A stretch of DNA of 25,073 nucleotides. It comes from an uncultured Lysobacteraceae bacterium. Its GTDB lineage: Bacteria > Pseudomonadota > Gammaproteobacteria > Xanthomonadales > Xanthomonadaceae. The stretch's first letter is position 1. Each line of letters opens with the position of its first letter. Below are positions 1 to 8,182 of this stretch, piece by piece. Where the stretch lies: assembly GCA_937897645.1 (NCBI GenBank), contig CALCNV010000084.1, forward strand, positions 1-25,073. The letters are read 5' to 3'. The notes beneath the pieces were generated by a model, which had not been told where the DNA came from, searched no databases, and saw only the letters and a list, made by a program, of their open reading frames with translations. The translations under genes and the position numbers were made by a program.

Positions 1-2035
<2,035 letters not shown>

Positions 2036-2243
2036 GACCCCTCCCAAGGTTGTGGATAGACATCCAGCGAACTGCTTGAAGAACGGGGTACGCAAACCGG
2101 GCAAGTCACTCGAAACAGGCAGCAGACTTGGCGACCACGCGGAACGAATCAGTGTCCCGGCGGCCCGTGTCGCGTGTGTTCAGCAATCCCTGGAGCAGGC
2201 CGAGTATGACCCGGATGCCCTGTCCGCCGCCAGACAGCCAGGG

Positions 2244-2326
2244 GTAGGGTGGGCTTTGGCCCACCGCTTGCTGTCGGGGCCATCACAAATTGGGAGATGG
2301 CAATGGTGGGCCGAGGCCCACCCTAC
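2244..2326. repeat. REP-like inverted pair, GTAGGGTGGGC family
   Basis: Two 22-nt arms (2244-2265 and 2305-2326) are inverted copies matching at 20 of 22 positions. Each begins outermost with GTAGGGTGGGC, and each arm is itself a small hairpin (GTGGGC..GCCCAC). They flank 39 bp and lie between the pfp stop, 4 bp away, and hppA. The GTAG head is typical of REP/SMAG-type elements of Xanthomonadaceae. A folded transcript could attenuate pfp-to-hppA read-through, which is inference. Confidence 0.75.
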
Positions 2327-2330
2327 GCCA

Positions 2331-3587
2331 TCAGCCTTCCCAGTTCGGCAGTTTCTTCTTCACCGCCACGTTCTTCAGCGACACATAGGCCGGCAGCCCA
2401 TCGCGTCCGTACGGCGGGTAGGCTTCGCCGCGGATCAGCGGCTCCAGGTAGGTGCGGGCAGCGGCAGTGATGCCGTAGCCGTCCTTGCGGATGAAGCTGT
2501 TCGGCATTTTCTTCTCGTGGTTGGCCACCTTGGTCAGCGGCGCGGCTTCGATCTTCCACTTGTACGGTGCATCCGAGGTGCGCACGATCACCGGCATCAC
2601 CGCGTTCTGACCCTTCAATGCGAACTGCACCGCCGCCTTGCCCGCGGCCTGCGCCTGCTCCCAGTCGCTCTTGGACGCGATGTGGCGTGCGGAGCGCTGC
2701 AGGTAATCGGGCAGGGTCCAGTGCACCTTCATGCCGAGTTCGTTCTTCACGCGGCCCGCCAGGTACGAAGCAACGCCACCGAGTTGCGTATGCCCGAACG
2801 AATCCTTGCCGCCACCCGCATCGGCGACGAAGCGGCCATCGGCGTACTGGATGCCTTCGCTGGCCACCACCACGCACCAGCCGACCTTGGCCACCACTTT
2901 CTTCACCTGCGCGAGGAACGCGGCCTCGTCATAGGCGCGCTCGGGGAACAGGATGATCTGCGGCGCCTCGTCCGGGTTCTTGCCGGCAAGTCCCGCCGCT
3001 GCCGCCAGCCAGCCGGCGTGGCGACCCATGGCTTCATAGACGAACACCTTGGTCGAGGTTTCGGCCATCGCGGCCACGTCCAGCGCGGCTTCGCGCACCG
3101 AAACGGCGGTGTACTTCGCCGCAGAACCGAAGCCCGGGCAGGTGTCGGTGACGGCCAGGTCGTTGTCCACCGTCTTGGGCACGCCGATGCAGGTCAGCGG
3201 GTAGTCGTAGGCCTTGGCCAGCTGCGACACCTTCAGCGCGGTGTCGGCCGAATCGTTGCCGCCGTTGTAGAGGAAGTAGCGCACGTCGTGGGCCTTGAAT
3301 ACTTCCAGCAGGCGCTCGTACTTGGCCTTGTCCACGTCCAGCGACTTCAGCTTGTAGCGGCAGGAACCGAAGGCCCCGCCCGGCGTATGCGCGAGCGCGC
3401 GGATGGCCGCGGCGGATTCCTTGCTGGTGTCGATCAGGTCTTCGCGCAGCGCCCCCAGGATGCCGTTGCGGGCCGCCAGGACCTTGACCTTACGGGCGCG
3501 TGCTTCGCTGATCACGGCCGAAGCGGAGGCGTTGATGACGGCGGTGACACCGCCGGACTGAGCATAAAGTAGGGTGCCTGCAACCAT
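2331..3587 (-). CDS. pfp: Pyrophosphate--fructose 6-phosphate 1-phosphotransferase (PPi-PFK)
   Basis: Cytoplasmic enzyme that interconverts fructose 6-phosphate and fructose 1,6-bisphosphate using PPi instead of ATP, making this glycolytic step reversible. The 418-residue product has the PFK fold motifs: an N-terminal phosphate-binding loop (AQSGGVTAVIN, 9-19), NGGNDSADT (108-116), PKTVDND (137-143) and MGRHAGW (187-193). Two residues mark PPi use: Asp112, where ATP-PFKs have Gly (GGDGS), and Lys138, where ATP-PFKs have Gly (PGTIDND). The start ATG at 3587 has only a weak GGAACGA upstream. The gene is divergent from adk across 126 bp and precedes hppA on the same strand, so a pump that consumes PPi sits beside an enzyme that consumes or makes it. 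Length and motifs are complete. Confidence 0.97.
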   Translation of the reverse strand: MVAGTLLYAQSGGVTAVINASASAVISEARARKVKVLAARNGILGALREDLIDTSKESAAAIRALAHTPGGAFGSCRYKLKSLDVDKAKYERLLEVFKAHDVRYFLYNGGNDSADTALKVSQLAKAYDYPLTCIGVPKTVDNDLAVTDTCPGFGSAAKYTAVSVREAALDVAAMAETSTKVFVYEAMGRHAGWLAAAAGLAGKNPDEAPQIILFPERAYDEAAFLAQVKKVVAKVGWCVVVASEGIQYADGRFVADAGGGKDSFGHTQLGGVASYLAGRVKNELGMKVHWTLPDYLQRSARHIASKSDWEQAQAAGKAAVQFALKGQNAVMPVIVRTSDAPYKWKIEAAPLTKVANHEKKMPNSFIRKDGYGITAAARTYLEPLIRGEAYPPYGRDGLPAYVSLKNVAVKKKLPNWEG

Positions 3588-3713
3588 GGTCGGGTTCGTT
3601 CCGGATTGGTGGGATGCGGTAAGCTTGGGCCATAGCGCGGGGTCGCGCTGGCGCGGGTGAAGTCTAGCGCCGCTGCCCGCCCACCGGATATTTTTTGCTT
3701 TGGGAGTCAGGCA

Positions 3714-4292
3714 ATGCGATTGGTTCTACTGGGCCCGCCCGGGTCGGGCAAGGGCACGCAGGCGGCGCGCCTCAAGGATTACCTGCAGGTCCCGCACATC
3801 TCCACCGGTGACCTGTTGCGTGCCGAAGTGGCCGCCGGCAGCCCGCTGGGCATGCAGGCCAAGGAAGTGATGGCGCGCGGTGATTTCGTCAGCGACGAAA
3901 TCCTGCTGGGCATGCTGGAAGACCGCTTCGCCCGCCCCGACACCGCCAACGGTTTCATCCTGGACGGCTATCCGCGCAACCAGGTGCAGGCCGATGCGTT
4001 GGGTGAGCTGCTGAAGAAGCTTGGCCAGCCGATGGACTACGCCGTGCAGCTTGAAGTGCCCACCGACCTGCTGGTGGAACGCATCGCCGGCCGGGCCGCT
4101 GCCGAAGGGCGTGCGGATGACACGCCTGACGTGGTGCGCAATCGCCTGGACAAGTACACCAGCCAGACCGCCCCGGTCATCGACTATTACCGCCAGCACG
4201 GCCAGCTGACCGTGGTGAATGGCGTCGGCGCGCTGGACGAAGTGTTCACCCGCCTGGTCGAAGCGCTGTCGCCAGCCAAAGAAGTCGGTTGA
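3714..4292 (+). CDS. adk: Adenylate kinase, short form
   Basis: Catalyses ATP + AMP = 2 ADP in the cytoplasm. The start is ATG 3714, supported by GGGAG at 3702-3706 with 7 nt spacing; an upstream GTG at 3657 would add 19 unconserved residues and was not used. The 192-aa product shows the P-loop GPPGSGKGT (7-15), the AMP-binding STGDLLR (30-36), the DGYPRN block (84-89) and a LID arginine stretch near 123-145. There is no zinc-finger LID insertion, so this is the short type, as in eukaryotic AK1 and several proteobacteria. It is divergent from pfp. A long perfect REP palindrome follows 12 bp after the stop and could close the transcript. Confidence 0.97.
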   Translation: MRLVLLGPPGSGKGTQAARLKDYLQVPHISTGDLLRAEVAAGSPLGMQAKEVMARGDFVSDEILLGMLEDRFARPDTANGFILDGYPRNQVQADALGELLKKLGQPMDYAVQLEVPTDLLVERIAGRAAAEGRADDTPDVVRNRLDKYTSQTAPVIDYYRQHGQLTVVNGVGALDEVFTRLVEALSPAKEVG

Positions 4293-4304
4293 CCCAATCC
4301 GTTG

Positions 4305-4380
4305 GTAGGAGCGCCCCATGGGCGCGAGCTCTTTGTTGCGGGATCACGAGCAAGAGCTCGCGCCCATGGGGCGCTCCTAC
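4305..4380. repeat. REP-like perfect inverted pair, GTAGGAGCGCCCC family (copy 1)
   Basis: The arms 4305-4333 and 4352-4380 are exact reverse complements over 29 nt with an 18-nt loop. The outer head is GTAGGAGCGCCCCATGGGCG, and each arm holds its own GCGCCC-ATG-GGCGC hairpin. The same element recurs as a pair at 8099-8182 and as a single arm at 14879-14904. It lies between adk and mpl, just upstream of the putative mpl promoter. The GTAG head matches REP/SMAG elements mobilised by TnpA-REP (RAYT) transposases; no such gene is in this window. Confidence 0.9.
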
Positions 4381-4400
4381 AGTTCTTGCGGGAATCGGGC

Positions 4401-4406
4401 GACAAT
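4401..4406 (+). promoter_or_regulatory. Putative -10 element for leaderless mpl
   Basis: GACAAT lies six nucleotides before the mpl ATG at 4413, which would put transcription initiation on the start codon itself. No Shine-Dalgarno is visible in front of that ATG. No good -35 is seen, and the call rests on position and on the same layout at other genes here. Confidence 0.4.
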
Positions 4407-4412
4407 TGCCCC

Positions 4413-5768
4413 ATGAGCAAACTCCATATCCTCGGCATCGCCGGTACCTTCATGGGCGGTGTCGCCGCCTTGGCGCGCGAACTTGGCCATGCGGTCGAAG
4501 GCAGTGACCAGGCCATCTATCCGCCCATGTCCACGCAGCTGGAAACGCTGGGCATTCCGTTCGCACAAGGCTACCTGCCGGAAAATATTTCCGATGACTG
4601 CGACGAAATCGTGGTCGGCAATGCGCTCTCGCGCGGCAACGCCGCTGTCGAAGCCGTGCTGGATGCGGGTCGCAAGTACACCTCGGGTGCGCAATGGCTT
4701 GCGGAAAACGTGTTGCCCGGTCGCGACACCATCGCGGTCGCGGGCACCCACGGCAAGACCACCACCACCACCATCCTCGCCTATCTCCTCGAAGCCGCCG
4801 GCCGCAGTCCCGGTTTCCTGATTGGTGGCGTGGCCGAAGACTTCGGCGTGTCCGCGCGCGTGGGCAACGGCAAGGAATTCGCTGTCGAAGCGGACGAATA
4901 CGACACCGCCTTCTTCGACAAGCGCAGCAAGTTCGTGCACTACCGGCCGCTGGTGGCGATCCTCAACAACCTGGAATACGACCACGCCGACATCTTCCCC
5001 GACATCGCCGCCATCCAGCGCCAGTTCCACCACCTGGTGCGCACGGTGCCGCGTCGCGGCCGCCTGATCGTCAACGGCAATGACGCGCGCCTTGCTGAAG
5101 TCTTGGCGATGGGCTGCTGGACGCCGGTGGAACGCTTCGGCTTCGACCCGTCACTGGAGTGGAGCGCGCGCCTGGTGAACGAAGACGGCAGCGTCTTCGT
5201 CGTGCTGCATAACGGCGTCGAGATCGGCCAGGTGCACTGGCCGATGCTCGGCAACCACAACGTGCTCAACGGACTGGCGGCATTGGCCGCGGTGCATGCG
5301 GTCGGCGTGGATATCGCCCGCGTGATTCCCGCGCTCGCCGGTTTCCACAGCGTCAAGCGGCGCCTGGAAGTCATCGGCACCGCCAATGGCATCACCATCT
5401 ATGACGATTTCGCCCATCACCCCACGGCGATCCAGACCACGCTGCAAGGATTGCGTGCAAAAGTCGGTACCGCGCGCATCGTGGTCGCCATGGAGCCGCG
5501 CAGCAATTCCATGCGCCTGGGTGCGCACGCCGAGGCGCTGGCGCCGTCGCTGGACGGCGCGGATGCCGTGGTCTTCCTGCATCGCCCGGAACTTGCGTGG
5601 GATGCAGGCAAGGTCGTGGCCGCGATCCGTGGTGACGCACACACCGTGGCCGATGCCGATGCGTTGATCGAGCAGCTGAAAGCGATCACGCGCGGCGGTG
5701 ACCACGTGGTCTTCATGTCCAACGGTGGTTTCGATGGTGCGCCGCGGCGATTCCTGGCCGCGTTGTAG
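4413..5768 (+). CDS. mpl: UDP-N-acetylmuramate:L-alanyl-gamma-D-glutamyl-meso-diaminopimelate ligase
   Basis: Cell-wall recycling ligase: it joins the recovered tripeptide L-Ala-gamma-D-Glu-mDAP to UDP-MurNAc with ATP in the cytoplasm, bypassing MurC, MurD and MurE. The 451-aa product has the Mur-ligase three-domain layout: an N-terminal Rossmann-like UDP-binding part (HILGIAGTFMGG, 5-16), the ATP P-loop GTHGKTTTT (111-119), the Mpl-typical EADEYDTAFFDKRSKF (159-174) and LNNLEYDHADIF (184-195). MurC proteins have a different sequence at that EADEYD block, so Mpl is preferred. The start at 4413 is chosen because the protein begins MSKLHILGIAG as the family does; the open frame upstream is only the translated REP. 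It appears to be a single-gene transcript. Confidence 0.96.
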   Translation: MSKLHILGIAGTFMGGVAALARELGHAVEGSDQAIYPPMSTQLETLGIPFAQGYLPENISDDCDEIVVGNALSRGNAAVEAVLDAGRKYTSGAQWLAENVLPGRDTIAVAGTHGKTTTTTILAYLLEAAGRSPGFLIGGVAEDFGVSARVGNGKEFAVEADEYDTAFFDKRSKFVHYRPLVAILNNLEYDHADIFPDIAAIQRQFHHLVRTVPRRGRLIVNGNDARLAEVLAMGCWTPVERFGFDPSLEWSARLVNEDGSVFVVLHNGVEIGQVHWPMLGNHNVLNGLAALAAVHAVGVDIARVIPALAGFHSVKRRLEVIGTANGITIYDDFAHHPTAIQTTLQGLRAKVGTARIVVAMEPRSNSMRLGAHAEALAPSLDGADAVVFLHRPELAWDAGKVVAAIRGDAHTVADADALIEQLKAITRGGDHVVFMSNGGFDGAPRRFLAAL

Positions 5769-5967
5769 CCACCACGGCGTTCCGCGCCTAGTCGCCGGCA
5801 CGTGGATTTCCCGTGTTTTTGGGTATGCGCGCGGATGCGGCGGATTAATCTGAGACGTGTCCTGTTTTGCGTGCGCATGACGTAGCCGCGTTGCATGGCC
5901 CGGAGGGTATAGAGTCTGGCTACGCACGGCCCCCGCCGTGTCCCATTCCACCCAAGGGAGTTCTTCC

Positions 5968-7356
5968 ATGCAGAAACTTGCTCAGGCCATCGGGCTTGCG
6001 ATCGCTTCATTTGCCATTGCCGGTGCGGCGCAGGCCGCCACCTATGTCGTCTCCGCCAAGACCAACAGTTTCGATTCCCAGCTGGCGAAGAAAATCGAGG
6101 CGGCAGGCGGTCGCATCGTGGCGCGGCTGCCGCAGATCGGCGTTGCGATCATTGAATCCGACAACCCGGCCTTCAGTGCCAACGCCGCCAAGATCCCAGC
6201 GGTGCGTTCCGCGGTAGCCGACGTCGCGATCCAGTTCGACCTGGCCGAAGCCAAGGAAGAAATCCAGGCGGATTTCGCCAATCCGCCTGCCTCCGGCGAC
6301 AACGATGCGTTCTTCGATTTCCAATGGGGCCATGCCGCGATTGACGCAGCAGGCGCATGGAACGCCGGCTACCGCGGCCAGGGCGCCACCGTCGCCGTGC
6401 TTGATTCCGGCGTCTTCTGCCAGCACGTGGACATCGCACCCAACCTCAACGCAGCCAAATCGATTTCGTTCGTGGCCGGGCAGAACCACTGCAACGCGGC
6501 CGGCACCAGCACGCACGGTACCCACACCATGGGCACCATCGGCGCGGCCGATAACGGCATCGGCACGATAGGCGTCGCGCCGCGGGCCGAACTGATCGCG
6601 GTCAAGGTGCTGGACCCGGCCACCGGCAGCGGCAGCTTCGCCGCCATCATCCAGGGCATCGTGTATGCGGCGGATGCCGGTGCCGACGTCATCAACATGA
6701 GCCTGGGTGTCAATGGTGGCTTGCAGGTAGGCGGCAAGGAAGTGGCTGAACTCATCAATGCCACGGGTCGCGCCACGCGCTATGCGAATCGCCAGAACGC
6801 CACGGTCGTGGCGTCGGCAGGCAACGACGGTCGCAACCTGGACCAGGACAGCGGCCGCGTGTGCGACAACGATGGCGTGTGCACTACCCAGAACCTGCGT
6901 GCCTTCCCGGCGCAGTTGCCGGGCGTGATCGCGGTAAGTGCGCTGGGCCCGATCGCATGGTTGAAGAACCCGTCGAATACGGACTTCGACGTGCGCGCCA
7001 GCTACAGCAACTACGGCCAATCGGCGATTGATTTCGCCGCGCCCGGCGGCAACTTCGATTACCCGGGCACCGAGAACTGCACGTTCAAGGGAATCGTGCG
7101 CCCGTGCTGGGTCTGGGACATGGTGTTCAGCACCACCTCGGGCACGGGCGGCTACGGTTGGTCGGCCGGCACCAGCATGGCGGCTCCGCATGTTGCCGGC
7201 GTCGCGGCATTGATCGTCGGCAAGCATGGCGGCGAGTTGTCGCCGGCGGCGGTCGAGCGGATCCTTCGGGCCTCGGCCGATGACCTGGGCAAGCCGGGCA
7301 ACGACGAAACCTTCGGTGCGGGCCGCGTGAACGCACGCAGGGCCGTGACCAACTGA
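5968..7356 (+). CDS. Secreted S8 family subtilisin-like serine protease
   Basis: Exported endopeptidase. The start ATG 5968 is set by AAGGGAG at 5954-5960 and a clean signal peptide (1-23, cleavage after AQA). A propeptide-like segment (about 24-110, resembling inhibitor I9) precedes the catalytic domain. The catalytic triad is Asp146 (AVLDSGV), His183 (THGTHTMG) and Ser403 (GTSMAAPHVAG), with oxyanion Asn286 (SAGND). The 462-residue precursor ends right after the peptidase domain (GAGRVNARRAV), so there is no C-terminal P-domain or PPC extension. Six cysteines in the mature part suggest disulfides. The gene is monocistronic with a strong terminator 23 bp downstream. Extracellular nutrition or predation is a plausible role in Lysobacter-like bacteria (inference). 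Confidence 0.95.
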   Translation: MQKLAQAIGLAIASFAIAGAAQAATYVVSAKTNSFDSQLAKKIEAAGGRIVARLPQIGVAIIESDNPAFSANAAKIPAVRSAVADVAIQFDLAEAKEEIQADFANPPASGDNDAFFDFQWGHAAIDAAGAWNAGYRGQGATVAVLDSGVFCQHVDIAPNLNAAKSISFVAGQNHCNAAGTSTHGTHTMGTIGAADNGIGTIGVAPRAELIAVKVLDPATGSGSFAAIIQGIVYAADAGADVINMSLGVNGGLQVGGKEVAELINATGRATRYANRQNATVVASAGNDGRNLDQDSGRVCDNDGVCTTQNLRAFPAQLPGVIAVSALGPIAWLKNPSNTDFDVRASYSNYGQSAIDFAAPGGNFDYPGTENCTFKGIVRPCWVWDMVFSTTSGTGGYGWSAGTSMAAPHVAGVAALIVGKHGGELSPAAVERILRASADDLGKPGNDETFGAGRVNARRAVTN

Positions 7357-7379
7357 TTCCGTCTTTCAATGACGTAATG

Positions 7380-7409
7380 CGGCCGTCCTTCGGGGCGGCC
7401 GTTTTTTTT
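7380..7409 (+). terminator. Rho-independent terminator of the S8 protease gene
   Basis: A 9-bp stem (7380-7388 with 7393-7401, one G-U pair) is closed by a TTCG tetraloop and followed at once by eight T residues (7402-7409). It starts 23 bp after the protease stop. Confidence 0.95.
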
Positions 7410-7452
7410 GCAGTCTGCGCCGTGAGCACGATCGCGCAATGCGATGCCGCGC

Positions 7453-7504
7453 GTAGGGTGCAGTCAGCCTCACGATGCTGGATCGTGCGCATGGCGCACG
7501 CTAC
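7453..7504. repeat. Possible degenerate REP-like element with GTAG/CTAC ends
   Basis: The segment starts GTAGGGTGC and ends GCGCACGCTAC. The ends are imperfect inverted copies, with internal hairpins CACGAT..ATCGTG and TGCGC-ATG-GCGCA. It has the same architecture as the clear GTAG palindromes in the window but weaker symmetry. It abuts the LON-domain gene. Confidence 0.4.
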
Positions 7505-7507
7505 GAT
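7502..7507 (+). promoter_or_regulatory. Putative -10 element for the LON-domain gene
   Basis: TACGAT lies 5 nt before ATG 7513, and no Shine-Dalgarno is present there, which is consistent with a leaderless transcript. The hexamer overlaps the end of the degenerate repeat, so it could be fortuitous. Confidence 0.3.
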
Positions 7508-7512
7508 CACGC

Positions 7513-8091
7513 ATGCCGATGAATGAACCGCTGCCATTGTTTCCCCTGCATACCGTGCTGCTGCCGGGCGCGGCGCTGGGCCTGCGTCTGTTCGAGCGGC
7601 GTTACCTGGACATGGTCAGCGATTGCGGGCGCAACGGTCGCGGCTTCGGCATCTGCCTGATCCTGGAAGGTGACGAGGCCGGCACAGCGGCCACGCCCGC
7701 AGCCTTCGGCACCGAGGCGGTGATCGAGGATTTCGGTACCGGTGACGATGGCCTGCTGACCTTGCAGGTGCGCGGCGCGCGGCGCTTCCATGTAGACCGC
7801 ACCCGGGTGCGCGACAACGGCCTGGTGATGGGCGACGTGCAATGGCGCGAGGCCGACATCGACGACCCCCTGCGCCCCGAGCATTCACTGTTGGCAACGT
7901 TGCTGCAGCACTTCCTCGAAAAAGTCGGCGGTGAACACAGCAAGGTCAGCAACGCCCGTTTCGACGATGCGTCGTGGGTCAGCTGGCGACTTGCCGAATT
8001 CATGCCGATCGGCGACGCGCAGCGCCTCGCGTTGTTGCAGCTGGATGACCCGCACGCACGCCTGGACCAGCTGCTGCAGCTGATGCCGTAG
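7513..8091 (+). CDS. LON substrate-binding (LAN/PUA-like) domain protein
   Basis: A 192-residue stand-alone homologue of the N-terminal substrate-binding domain of Lon protease. It opens with PLPLFPLHTVLLPGAALGLRLFERRYLDM (roughly 6-34), the typical LON-N start, and has the mid-domain GTEAVIEDF and VRGARRFHV strands (about residues 72-98). No AAA+ ATPase or Ser-Lys peptidase domain follows, so it is not Lon itself. Known: such single-domain proteins are widespread in proteobacteria and mostly of unassigned role, perhaps substrate recognition or adaptor function. The start is ATG 7513, with ATG 7519 as an alternative; a longer frame from 7444 would translate repeat DNA and is not favoured. A REP pair follows 7 bp after the stop. 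Confidence 0.9.
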   Translation: MPMNEPLPLFPLHTVLLPGAALGLRLFERRYLDMVSDCGRNGRGFGICLILEGDEAGTAATPAAFGTEAVIEDFGTGDDGLLTLQVRGARRFHVDRTRVRDNGLVMGDVQWREADIDDPLRPEHSLLATLLQHFLEKVGGEHSKVSNARFDDASWVSWRLAEFMPIGDAQRLALLQLDDPHARLDQLLQLMP

Positions 8092-8098
8092 ACACCAG

Positions 8099-8182
8099 GT
8101 AGGAGCGCCCCATGGGCGCGAGCTCCTGAAGCTTTACACGTTGCGACAAGATCAAAAGCTCGCGCCCATGGGGCGCTCCTAC
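8099..8182. repeat. REP-like perfect inverted pair, GTAGGAGCGCCCC family (copy 2)
   Basis: The arms 8099-8124 and 8157-8182 are exact 26-nt reverse complements with a 32-nt loop. The sequence is the same as the 4305-4380 element, but the loop is unrelated. It sits between two convergent genes, and its right arm overlaps the 3' end of the minus-strand gene, contributing that gene's TAG stop (8179-8181). Confidence 0.9.

Noticed and set aside
5891..5913. TTGCAT ... TATAGA as a promoter for the S8 protease
   Set aside because: The spacer is only 11 nt, too short for a sigma-70 promoter; TATAGA alone is not enough.
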